A program made the position numbers and the translations under genes. 6,738 bases of DNA, from contig DHJG01000217.1 in the NCBI GenBank assembly GCA_002404215.1, positions 2,882 to 9,619 of the forward strand, written 5' to 3'. Of the stretch, positions 1-6,422 are shown piece by piece (position 1 is the stretch's first letter; each line of letters opens with the position of its first letter). The DNA is from Desulfosporosinus sp. UBA4726. GTDB lineage: Bacteria; Bacillota; Desulfitobacteriia; Desulfitobacteriales; Desulfitobacteriaceae. The notes beneath the pieces are model-generated. The model did no database searches. It had not been told where the DNA came from and worked only from the letters and a program-made list of their open reading frames with translations.

Positions 1-1280
1 TTCAACGAGCGCTCATAATTTGCCCCCGGCTGCACGTAAGGATAAAGATTAGGTACCGTTTCGATATTGTGACCGATGACCTCTGGTTTAACGGCAACAA
101 TCGTTTCCAGTGCTTGAACTGAGCCTGCTAAATCGGGGATCAAGAGTTCAATACTTGTTTTTGGCGTCTTTTGTCGCAAGGCTCTTACAACTCGTGCAAA
201 CTCCCCTGCTCCGCCATCTGGTAAATCATCCCGGGTCACTGATGTGATGACTGCATGTTTAAGGTTAAGGGTTTTGACGGTTTCCGCCAACGCTTCCGCT
301 TCTGCCGGATCGGGAAGACATGGGATTCCTTTGCTTACTGCGCAGAAACGACATCCCCTGGTACATACATCGCCAAGAATCATAAACGAGGCGGTTCCTA
401 ACGCAAAGCATTCACCCGCATTGGGACAACATGCTCCCTCACAAACCGTATGCAAGCGACCTTTTGCCAAAACGTCTTCCATTTCTTCCATCACACCCGC
501 CAAGGGAGCCGCAACCGTTAACCAACTTGGACGAAAAGCCTTTGCTTCCAGGCCGTCAGAGGCCAACAATCGTTCCACATCTGGGGAGGGAGGACGTATT
601 TCCCATTGGAAAAGCGCACACATTTCTTCAATGATCCTATTTTTTACTTCGGAAATACTAATCGAGCGGTTCAGTTCTTCGGCCAGCGAAGTCATTTGCA
701 CACCCGACAGGCCACAAGGAACAATCGTCTTAAAGTGGGATAAATTCGGATTAACATTAAGAGCAAAGCCGTGGATTGTGACCCAATGAGTGACCCCTAT
801 GCCAAGGCTAGCGATTTTCTTCTCCCCAACCCACACTCCGGGAAAGCCAACCCGTCGATCCGCTTTGATTCCAAAGCTAGCAAGCGTTCTGATCAGCATT
901 TCTTCTAATTTATAAACCAGCAAATGAACGTCTTTATGGTATTCATGGAGATCTAGGATTGGATAGCCTACAAGTTGACCCGGACCGTGGTAAGTGGCAT
1001 CGCCGCCCCTTTCAATCTGGAAAACCTGGAATTCATGGGCCGCGAGCCATTCTTCACCAGCCAAGATATGGTCAAGGCTACTGTCTTTCCCTAACGTGAT
1101 TGTGGGAGGGTGTTCTACCAAGATAAAACTATCCGCAATCTGACACTTAATCCTGAGATTTTGTAAATTCCTCTGAAGTTGCCAAACTGGTTTATAGTCC
1201 GCTTTCCCGAGGTCAACAAGATACGTGGGGTGAAAGTTCACCTCCGTATTGACTGTCTTCGCATGTGCTGACCCTACCAT
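1..1280 (-). CDS. lipB-lipA: LipB-LipA fusion: octanoyltransferase plus lipoyl synthase (3' end cut by window edge)
   Basis: Translating the minus strand from the ATG at 1280 gives 426 codons with no stop before the window edge. Residues about 15-235 are LipB, which moves octanoyl from acyl-carrier protein to the lipoyl-domain lysine. Visible motifs are RGGDATYHGPGQ (91-102), the lysine motif GEKKIASLG with catalytic-type K155, and VPCGLSG with nucleophile-type C189. Residues from about 249 onward are LipA, the radical-SAM enzyme that inserts two sulfurs: FRPSWL (249-254), auxiliary-cluster cysteines C280/C285/C291 in a C-x4-C-x5-C array, and the SAM-cluster motif CTRGCRFC (306-313). GHNIETVP and a terminal GANYERSL are also typical of LipA. 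Roughly 100 C-terminal residues are missing at the edge. The linker (about 235-249) is short and holds no internal start with a convincing ribosome site. The ATG lies 18 nt after the E2 stop, behind a GCGGGGAT sequence. The first 13 residues are longer than usual for LipB, so a slightly later start is possible. Confidence 0.93.
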   Translation of the reverse strand, partial: MVGSAHAKTVNTEVNFHPTYLVDLGKADYKPVWQLQRNLQNLRIKCQIADSFILVEHPPTITLGKDSSLDHILAGEEWLAAHEFQVFQIERGGDATYHGPGQLVGYPILDLHEYHKDVHLLVYKLEEMLIRTLASFGIKADRRVGFPGVWVGEKKIASLGIGVTHWVTIHGFALNVNPNLSHFKTIVPCGLSGVQMTSLAEELNRSISISEVKNRIIEEMCALFQWEIRPPSPDVERLLASDGLEAKAFRPSWLTVAAPLAGVMEEMEDVLAKGRLHTVCEGACCPNAGECFALGTASFMILGDVCTRGCRFCAVSKGIPCLPDPAEAEALAETVKTLNLKHAVITSVTRDDLPDGGAGEFARVVRALRQKTPKTSIELLIPDLAGSVQALETIVAVKPEVIGHNIETVPNLYPYVQPGANYERSL

Positions 1281-1298
1281 CGGTTATCCCCGCTTTCT

Positions 1299-2891
1299 TT
1301 AACCGCCAAAAGCTTTGATGCAGGCACGAACTTTTGTTACGGTATAGGCCATTGCTGGGCCTCCTCCAAAAGCGACAGCCACTCCAGCTGCCTCTAGCAC
1401 TTGATCACCAGATGCTCCGGCATTCATAGCATTATAAACATGAGCGGCAATACAGTACTCACATTTCCCATAAATAGCAACGGCCACCGCTATTAATTCT
1501 TTATCCATAATACCCAATTCACCTTCGCAAAAGACAGGTGCCATGAGGCTTTCAAAGCCAATTGCTAATTCTGGGGCTTCTTCTTTCAGCTCTGCCAAAC
1601 CACCGGTAAAGGCCTCCAATAGTTCCTGTGGAGATTCGTTCCCACCGGTTTGAATGACAAGGTCTTCCATATCCTTGGCTTGTAACTCGAACCAGGGATA
1701 AGGATTTTCTAACATTTCTTTCAGACGACCCAAAAACTCTGCAGCAAGTGAACCATCGATGATCCGATGATCCAAGGAAAGGCTCAGCGTCATCAGATGC
1801 CTGTTTTCTAGACGTCCGTTGACCATGATCGGTTTCTGTTTGATTACCCCAACCCCGAGAATTGCGGTTTCTGGCCGGTTAATAATGGGGGTAAACCCTT
1901 CTACTCCGTAGGATCCCAGATTGGTAATCGTGAAGGTCCCTTGTTCGATCTCCTCCGGAATGAGTTCAGAATTACGTGCTCGCGTTGCTAGGTCTTTGAT
2001 TTTGGCCGAAATCTGTTCTAGGGTCAGCATGGGGACATTTTTCAGATTGGGAACGACAAGCCCTTCCTCTAAAGCGACGGCCACCCCAACATTGACCTCT
2101 TTGGGTAATTCGATTTCCTCTGCGCTACTTCGCGAGTTCACTGACGGAAATTCAGATAACGCCTGCCCGGTAAACTTAACCAAAAAATCCGTATAAGAGA
2201 ATTTAATTCGTTTCCCGCTACCCAACTCATTTAATTGCTCCCGCACATCTTTCAAGGCACTCAAATCGATTTCTTCCATAAGTGTGACATGGGCAGCCTC
2301 TCTCCGGCTCTTAGACATACGATCCGCGATGACACCCCGCATACTCATAGGGTCAATTGGCAACAGTTCAGAGGTTGTTTCTCCCTTGACCTGAGCAAGG
2401 TACTTTAAGACATCGTCTTCAACCACCTTACCATTTGCCCCGCTACCATTAACTAATCCAAGATCAACGCCTTCTTTGTCAGCGAGTTTGGCAGCACGAG
2501 GAGATACTTTACCAGCACCGGCAAAAATTGTGAAAGGCTTAATAGGTTTTGTCTCTTTTTTCTTCTCTGCGTCACCGCTCCCACCGGCTAGTGCCGCTTG
2601 TAAAACACTTAAAGCTTCAGCCAGAGCGGCTTCTAAAGAAGCGGGTTCTTCCCCTTCTTCTGCCAAAACAGCCAGTGGGACGGAAATCGGATAACTCGAA
2701 CCTTGAACCCCAATAATCTTGTAAAGGATGCCACTATAAGGTGAATCAACTTTAATGTTTACTTTCTCTGTCATCACCTCTAAGAGTGGTTCTCCCAGGG
2801 CAACCGTCTCCCCTTCGTTCTTTAACCAGCTAAGTACTTTTCCTTTTTTCATGGTTAACCCTAATTTAGGCATAAGCATAATCTGTGCCAT
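1299..2891 (-). CDS. acoC: Acetoin-dehydrogenase-type E2 (dihydrolipoamide acyltransferase) with C-terminal AhpD-like domain
   Basis: This 530-residue protein is the core acyltransferase of the complex: it accepts the acyl group from E1 on its lipoyl arm and passes it to CoA in the cytoplasm. Residues 1-78 form one lipoyl domain with the lipoylated lysine K43 in MTEKVN. An Ala/Lys/Pro-rich linker follows, then an E3-binding domain (about 128-165, KVSPRAAKLA...). The catalytic domain spans about 180-412, with active-site motif DHRIIDG (374-380; H375 and D379). A normal E2 would end there. Here about 110 more residues form an AhpD/carboxymuconolactone-decarboxylase-like domain containing GKCEYCIAAH (475-484). 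E465, C477, C480 and H484 reproduce the 12-3-4 spacing of the Mycobacterium AhpD active site; Tyr479 sits where AhpD has its second His. The start is set by TAGGAGGT about 10 nt upstream. The neighbours acoA, acoB and acoX favour acetoin as the substrate over pyruvate or branched-chain acids. Confidence 0.93.
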   Translation of the reverse strand: MAQIMLMPKLGLTMKKGKVLSWLKNEGETVALGEPLLEVMTEKVNIKVDSPYSGILYKIIGVQGSSYPISVPLAVLAEEGEEPASLEAALAEALSVLQAALAGGSGDAEKKKETKPIKPFTIFAGAGKVSPRAAKLADKEGVDLGLVNGSGANGKVVEDDVLKYLAQVKGETTSELLPIDPMSMRGVIADRMSKSRREAAHVTLMEEIDLSALKDVREQLNELGSGKRIKFSYTDFLVKFTGQALSEFPSVNSRSSAEEIELPKEVNVGVAVALEEGLVVPNLKNVPMLTLEQISAKIKDLATRARNSELIPEEIEQGTFTITNLGSYGVEGFTPIINRPETAILGVGVIKQKPIMVNGRLENRHLMTLSLSLDHRIIDGSLAAEFLGRLKEMLENPYPWFELQAKDMEDLVIQTGGNESPQELLEAFTGGLAELKEEAPELAIGFESLMAPVFCEGELGIMDKELIAVAVAIYGKCEYCIAAHVYNAMNAGASGDQVLEAAGVAVAFGGGPAMAYTVTKVRACIKAFGG

Positions 2892-2911
2892 TTGTCTTTT
2901 ACCTCCTATTT

Positions 2912-2940
2912 TAAATCTTTCTTGTTTTTATGGAGATTTA
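2912..2940 (-). repeat. 7-bp inverted repeat at the acoX-acoC junction
   Basis: TAAATCT (2912-2918) and AGATTTA (2934-2940) are perfect complements separated by 15 nt, and one arm contains the acoX stop codon. The stem is A/T-rich and weak, with no T-tract on the minus strand, so it is not a terminator. It could be a small intercistronic mRNA structure or chance. Confidence 0.35.
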
Positions 2941-3960
2941 ACGATTTATAAATAAACCTTTTTCCGCGGCACGTTTTAAGGTACTTTTGACATCAACCAC
3001 CAATGGTCCTGTCTGCACTAATTCTATTTCAACACAGTCTTCTGGACCGACAATAATCTCCCGTTCTCCATCGACCGCTATAACACAAGGGACATGACGT
3101 ACAACTACTTTCTGACCAAGGCTCATTAATTCGTAGGAACGAACAGGGACCGACCGAATCAGACCAGGTCCAACTGCTGCATTTACCTGGATTGAGGAGC
3201 TTTGGGCTGGATACTGCCTTTGCCCGCCACTTTCTATGATTAAGTTGATTCCCTTGCTTTCGCGCATATCGATGGGATGCAAGGCCCCGACGATTGCCGC
3301 AATCCCAATATGAAAGGGCTCGCCGCACGTAGCTACAATCTGTCGGATCTTACCCATGTCCCAAATGGCCCGGCACCCGATGAACTGCTCAGCTAGCACA
3401 ACGGCATCTATTAAGGCTATATCCACTGCTTTCCCGTTGATATAGATTATTAGCTTTTTGGTCCGAATCAGAGAGTATTCTTCTTCTACTGCACCAGTTG
3501 CCACTAAACCCGCTGCCAGTCCTGCGATGGTTCCTTCAACCATCACCGAAAAGACATTATTGGTCCCTGTGGAAACCGGCATGATCGGAACGACCCCGGC
3601 TCCTTTAGATACAACCCGATTCGTTCCGTCCCCCCCCAGGGTGACCAAGCAACGAACGCCTAGTTCTACCATTTTGGCAGCTGCCAACTGCGAATCCTCT
3701 TGATTCGCCTTGCATTGCATGGGTAAGAGTTTTATCTCCATGCTTAATTGATTCTCACCGCTAAAAGCATCTAAAGCCCGCTCGTAGAAACCGAAATAGT
3801 CCGGCATGAACCAGACCGTTTGAACCCCTGCAGCTTGAAGGCCCAGCAAAATTCTCCGGATCAAATTTGCTTTTTCCTGATTATCAAAGACCGTGGCGTG
3901 AGCCACCAAACGTCGGATGTCTTTTCCTGAAGCGGGATTTGCAATAATTCCTGCAATCAT
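2938..3960 (-). CDS. acoX: AcoX-like protein of the ATP-NAD kinase / diacylglycerol kinase-like superfamily
   Basis: This 340-residue protein matches the AcoX group found in acetoin dehydrogenase operons, whose biochemical role is not established. It opens with MIAGIIANPASGKD, an NAD-kinase-like N-terminal beta strand and glycine turn (NPASGKD at 8-14). The nucleotide-binding signature GGDGTNR lies at 109-115, with the supporting STGTNN motif ending near 135 and a late DGERE (about 297-301), as in NAD kinases and lipid kinases. No signal peptide or membrane helix is evident. The frame can be extended to a TTG at 3978, but the strong Shine-Dalgarno AGGAGGA (3966-3972) would then lie inside the gene; it is 5 nt before the ATG at 3960, which I take as the start. 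It sits between the E1 and E2 genes, so it is co-expressed with the complex. A phosphorylation role on NAD or another small molecule is only inference. Confidence 0.88.
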   Translation of the reverse strand: MIAGIIANPASGKDIRRLVAHATVFDNQEKANLIRRILLGLQAAGVQTVWFMPDYFGFYERALDAFSGENQLSMEIKLLPMQCKANQEDSQLAAAKMVELGVRCLVTLGGDGTNRVVSKGAGVVPIMPVSTGTNNVFSVMVEGTIAGLAAGLVATGAVEEEYSLIRTKKLIIYINGKAVDIALIDAVVLAEQFIGCRAIWDMGKIRQIVATCGEPFHIGIAAIVGALHPIDMRESKGINLIIESGGQRQYPAQSSSIQVNAAVGPGLIRSVPVRSYELMSLGQKVVVRHVPCVIAVDGEREIIVGPEDCVEIELVQTGPLVVDVKSTLKRAAEKGLFINR

Positions 3961-3965
3961 ACGTC

Positions 3966-3972
3966 TCCTCCT
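3966..3972 (-). promoter_or_regulatory. Ribosome binding site that fixes the acoX start
   Basis: AGGAGGA on the minus strand lies 5 nt before the ATG at 3960. It overlaps the coding extension that would begin with TTG at 3978, which argues against that longer start. Confidence 0.8.
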
Positions 3973-3983
3973 ACCCAAGAGTT

Positions 3984-4011
3984 AAGGGCAACCGGAAGGC
4001 CGGTCGCCCTT
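3984..4011 (-). other. Strong intercistronic hairpin between acoB and acoX
   Basis: The arms 3984-3995 and 4000-4011 form a 12-bp stem in the minus-strand transcript (AAGGGCGACCGG pairing with CCGGTTGCCCTT, one G-U pair) with a 4-nt CCTT loop. No T-tract follows on either strand, so it does not look like an intrinsic terminator. It fills most of the 83-nt gap, which is the longest gap within the operon, and ends about 11 nt before the acoX ribosome site. A role in mRNA processing, in protecting the 3' end of the acoA-acoB message, or in lowering acoX expression would fit. That is inference. Confidence 0.7.
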
Positions 4012-4043
4012 CTCGGAGAAAGATTTAACCCAACGAACTAGTT

Positions 4044-5015
4044 CTAGAAAAAAGATTTGACCGCTGCGATGATTTTCGCCTCATCTGGAATATAGGCCGC
4101 TTCCAGGTTAGCTGCAAAAGGAATAGGAGCAAAAGGTGCGGCTACCCTTTTAATGGGAGCATCGAGAAAGTCAAAACATTCCTCCGCAACCATGGCTGCG
4201 ATTTCTCCCCCAAATCCTCCCTGTTTAACCGCTTCATGCACAATAACCAGTCGTCCGGTTTTTTCTATGGATTTATACAACGTTTCCTTGTCAAACGGTA
4301 CAAGGGTACGAGGATCAATCACTTCTGCTTCTATTCCTTGGAGAGCTAAGGTTTCCGCTGCTGCTAGCGCTTTGTGAAGCATCATAGAATAAGCTAAGAT
4401 CGTGACATCTTTTCCTTCCCGCTTGATATCCGCCTTTCCAAGTGGGATAGTATACTCCCCTTCGGGGACTTCCCCCATTGCCCCATAAAGGGCTTTGTGC
4501 TCTATGAATACGACCGGATTATCATCACGGATGGCGGATTTCAACAAACCTTTCGCATCTGCCGCAGTCGAAGGCATCACTACTTTAAGCCCTGGAACAT
4601 GGCAGATCCAGGCTTCTAGACTTTGAGAGTGTTGGGCCGCTGCACCCACTCCAGCCCCACAGGCCGTCCTTAACGTCAGTGGCACCTTAGCCTTTCCACC
4701 AAACATAAAGTGCATCTTTGCTGCTTGGTTTACCAACTCATCTAGACAGACACCCAAAAAGTCGACAAACATGATTTCTGGAACGGGGCGTAAACCTGCG
4801 ACTGCAGCCCCGACCGCTGAGCCCATAATAGCGGTCTCAGAGATCGGTGAATCTATCACTCTTTCACCGCCGAATTTTTCAAAAAGTCCTGTTGTGACTC
4901 CAAAACACCCACCGAATAACCCAACATCTTCTCCTAAGATATATACTTTCTCATCCCTACGCATTTCTTCCTCGAGGGCCTCATTGATCGCCTGGGAATA
5001 TGTCATTTCTACCAT
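4044..5015 (-). CDS. acoB: Acetoin dehydrogenase E1 component, beta subunit
   Basis: The 323-residue protein is the beta chain of the thiamine-diphosphate-dependent E1 and has the usual family length (about 325-340). It pairs with AcoA to form the alpha2beta2 enzyme that cleaves substrate and reductively acylates the lipoyl arm of E2. The N-terminal pyrimidine-binding domain shows LGEDVGLFGG (28-36), DSPISE (55-60, with E60 as the cofactor-contacting glutamate) and the family-typical QHSQSLEAW (128-136). The C-terminal transketolase-C-like domain contains VIDPRTLVPFD (232-242) and the VHEAVKQGGFGGE stretch (259-271). A GGGGTGA sequence about 8 nt before the ATG is a reasonable ribosome site, and the start lies 24 nt after the acoA stop. 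Pyruvate or branched-chain E1 beta proteins look similar. The acetoin assignment rests mainly on AcoX and the AcoA sequence. Confidence 0.92.
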   Translation of the reverse strand: MVEMTYSQAINEALEEEMRRDEKVYILGEDVGLFGGCFGVTTGLFEKFGGERVIDSPISETAIMGSAVGAAVAGLRPVPEIMFVDFLGVCLDELVNQAAKMHFMFGGKAKVPLTLRTACGAGVGAAAQHSQSLEAWICHVPGLKVVMPSTAADAKGLLKSAIRDDNPVVFIEHKALYGAMGEVPEGEYTIPLGKADIKREGKDVTILAYSMMLHKALAAAETLALQGIEAEVIDPRTLVPFDKETLYKSIEKTGRLVIVHEAVKQGGFGGEIAAMVAEECFDFLDAPIKRVAAPFAPIPFAANLEAAYIPDEAKIIAAVKSFF

Positions 5016-5039
5016 AATAATCTCACCCCTTCTAATTCC

Positions 5040-6002
5040 TTAGTCACAGTAAACATCCTTCGTTAGTTCATCAAGCGTGGGTACAGGACTATTCTGAGCA
5101 AACTCAACCGCATCAGCAATTACTTTTTTAACCTCTGCATCGATTTGATCGATTTCTGCTTCGGTCGCCATCTTCATTTCTTGCAAACGGTTCGCGAACC
5201 GTGGCAAAGGATCTTTTGCTTTCCAGGCGTTCACTTCTTCATCGCATCGGTATATGCAGGCATCTCCTTCAAAATGGCCGTGATGCCGATAGGTTTTACA
5301 TTCAATTAAGACGGGTCCTCCACCAGCACGAGCACTCTTCACAGCTTCTTCTGCTGCTTCGTAGACAGCCATAACGTCATTGCCGTCAACGACCATACCA
5401 GGCATACCGTAGGACCCTGCACGATCTGCAATGTCCGAAATATTTTGATGCCGTTCTTGGCTCATAGAAATACCGTACATATTATTCTCGTTGACGAAAA
5501 CCACTGGCAATTTTTGAATACTTGCCATGTTCAAGGATTCATGGAAAGTACCCCGGTTCGAGGCTGCATCTCCAAAAAAGCAGATCGCAACTCCATTCGT
5601 TTTCATATATTTAGCGGCAAAACCAGCCCCTGTTGCTAAGGGTAAACCTGCACCCACAATTCCATTCGCACCAAGAAAGCCCAGTTCTACATCGGCAATA
5701 TGCATGGAACCGCCTTTTCCTTTACATTCTCCATCGATCCTACCGAAAATCTCAGCCATCATTTTGTTAAGCGATGCCCCGCGGGCAATCCCATGACCAT
5801 GCCCCCGATGAGTACTAGCGATATAATCTTGTTTCTCTAAGTTCGCACAGACTCCGGTAGCTACAGCCTCTTCACCAGTGTACAGGTGAACAAAACCAGG
5901 AATTTGACCTTGCGAAAAAAATTTAGCCACAGTCTCTTCAAATTCACGGATCGTGCGCATTTTACGATATAGCTCAAGCATTTGTACTTTATTGAGAGCC
6001 AC
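5040..6002 (-). CDS. acoA: Acetoin dehydrogenase E1 component, alpha subunit
   Basis: This 320-residue protein is the thiamine-diphosphate-binding alpha chain of E1. In the numbering from the GTG at 6002, it shows HLYTGEEAVATG (40-51), HRGHGH (65-70), GKGGSMH (95-101), LGANGIVGAG, the cofactor motif GDAASN (144-149) closed by NENN (171-174), and YRHHGHFEGD (238-247), the segment equivalent to the regulatory loop of E1 alpha. The second glycine of the usual GDG is alanine. The start was chosen from the ribosome site: GGAGGAG (6011-6017) is 8 nt from the GTG at 6002, whereas a GTG at 6011 overlaps that site and an ATG at 5981 is too far away. The N-terminus then reads MALNKVQMLELYRKM, as expected for the family. 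It is the first gene after the sigma-54 promoter. The family also includes pyruvate E1 alpha; acetoin is the likelier substrate from context. Confidence 0.92.
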   Translation of the reverse strand: MALNKVQMLELYRKMRTIREFEETVAKFFSQGQIPGFVHLYTGEEAVATGVCANLEKQDYIASTHRGHGHGIARGASLNKMMAEIFGRIDGECKGKGGSMHIADVELGFLGANGIVGAGLPLATGAGFAAKYMKTNGVAICFFGDAASNRGTFHESLNMASIQKLPVVFVNENNMYGISMSQERHQNISDIADRAGSYGMPGMVVDGNDVMAVYEAAEEAVKSARAGGGPVLIECKTYRHHGHFEGDACIYRCDEEVNAWKAKDPLPRFANRLQEMKMATEAEIDQIDAEVKKVIADAVEFAQNSPVPTLDELTKDVYCD

Positions 6003-6010
6003 TAAAATCA

Positions 6011-6017
6011 CTCCTCC
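6011..6017 (-). promoter_or_regulatory. Ribosome binding site that sets the acoA GTG start
   Basis: GGAGGAG on the minus strand lies 8 nt before the GTG at 6002 and overlaps an in-frame upstream GTG at 6011. The spacing selects 6002 and gives a non-ATG start for the first enzyme of the operon. Confidence 0.7.
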
Positions 6018-6214
6018 ACTGAATAATTTTTTCGTTACACATTTCTATCCCGCCCGGTTCGATCAACATTGGAGTCCAAGTCTATACAGACATTTCCGGC
6101 GATATCCCTACGGAACTACCCATACGCTCTACTTCCATCCCCTTTTGCTAACACCACCCTGTCTTTTCTGCTGAATAGGATATGATTTGATTTTGATGTA
6201 TATATCTACCCAAT
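6018..6214 (-). other. Leader (5' untranslated region) of the aco operon
   Basis: If transcription begins about 12 nt after the sigma-54 GC element, near 6214, the leader to acoA is about 210 nt. It contains small foldable stretches: GTCT-GTAT-AGAC, and TTCCG/CGGAA around a 12-nt loop. A short ORF of 18 codons (6082-6138) begins directly after GGGG with no proper spacing. I recognise no known riboswitch class. No larger gene is supported on either strand here. Confidence 0.4.
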
Positions 6215-6224
6215 TCCTTAAATA

Positions 6225-6240
6225 TGCAAGCTGTGTGCCA
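6225..6240 (-). promoter_or_regulatory. Sigma-54 (-24/-12) promoter for the aco operon
   Basis: On the minus strand the sequence reads TGGCACACAGCTTGCA. It has the invariant GG (6239-6238) and GC (6227-6226) separated by exactly 10 nt and matches the TGGCAC-N5-TTGCA consensus throughout. It faces acoA. Acetoin operons in Bacillus and several other bacteria are known to be driven by sigma-54 with the enhancer-binding activator AcoR, so both the sequence and the context agree. A sigma-54 promoter predicts dependence on an activator; its gene is not in this window. Confidence 0.88.
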
Positions 6241-6342
6241 GACTGAATATTTTCACAAATTAATTTTCAAAAAGGCGACACTACCTGTAAACAAGGGCTG
6301 GAGGATATTTTTCAGAAGTCTCAAGCTTCTTCATTCCAAATA

Positions 6343-6352
6343 AACAGCTGTT
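6343..6352. repeat. 10-bp palindrome AACAGCTGTT upstream of the aco promoter
   Basis: A perfect palindrome about 10 nt from the tandem inverted repeats. AACAGC recurs at 6393-6398 at the end of the second repeat, so it may be part of an extended activator site. It could also be chance in an A/T-rich region. Confidence 0.35.
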
Positions 6353-6361
6353 GTAACCAAC

Positions 6362-6395
6362 TGTTCTCAATATGAACACCGTTCGATATCCGAAC
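6362..6395. promoter_or_regulatory. Tandem inverted repeats, likely upstream activator sites for an AcoR-type regulator
   Basis: Two dyads share the pattern GTTC-N7-GAAC. The first is TGTTC (6362-6366) with GAACA (6374-6378); the second is GTTCG (6381-6385) with CGAAC (6391-6395). Their centres are 18 bp apart and about 130-150 bp upstream of the -24 element, a usual distance for enhancer-binding proteins that loop to sigma-54 polymerase. A further unpaired GTTC lies at 6409-6412. The regulator's identity is inferred only from the operon type. Confidence 0.65.
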
Positions 6396-6422
6396 AGCTT
6401 CAAAACAAGTTCAGGGGAAATT

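Noticed and set aside
244..789. Plus-strand open frame of 181 codons inside the left-hand gene
   Set aside because: It is antisense to LipB-LipA, whose active-site motifs span the same bases. The predicted product has no recognisable motif and low-complexity Ser/Ala composition typical of a shadow frame.
3029..3328. Minus-strand 99-codon frame overlapping acoX
   Set aside because: It is out of frame with AcoX, which is continuous and motif-bearing across the same bases. The alternative product is rich in Ser, Arg and Cys without any family feature.
3961..3978. TTG at 3978 as the start of acoX
   Set aside because: The extension would translate the Shine-Dalgarno sequence itself into Arg residues. 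The ATG at 3960 is correctly spaced and begins a typical AcoX N-terminus.
6003..6011. GTG at 6011 as the start of acoA
   Set aside because: It overlaps the GGAGGAG ribosome site, leaving no spacing. The GTG at 6002 is 8 nt from that site.
6050..6075. GGTTCGATC on the plus strand, resembling a tRNA T-loop
   Set aside because: The flanking bases do not form a T-stem and no acceptor or anticodon arm can be built around it. No tRNA is supported.
5953..6174. Plus-strand 73-codon frame over the acoA start and leader
   Set aside because: It runs antisense through the acoA N-terminus and its ribosome site, has no ribosome site of its own, and shows no recognisable motif.
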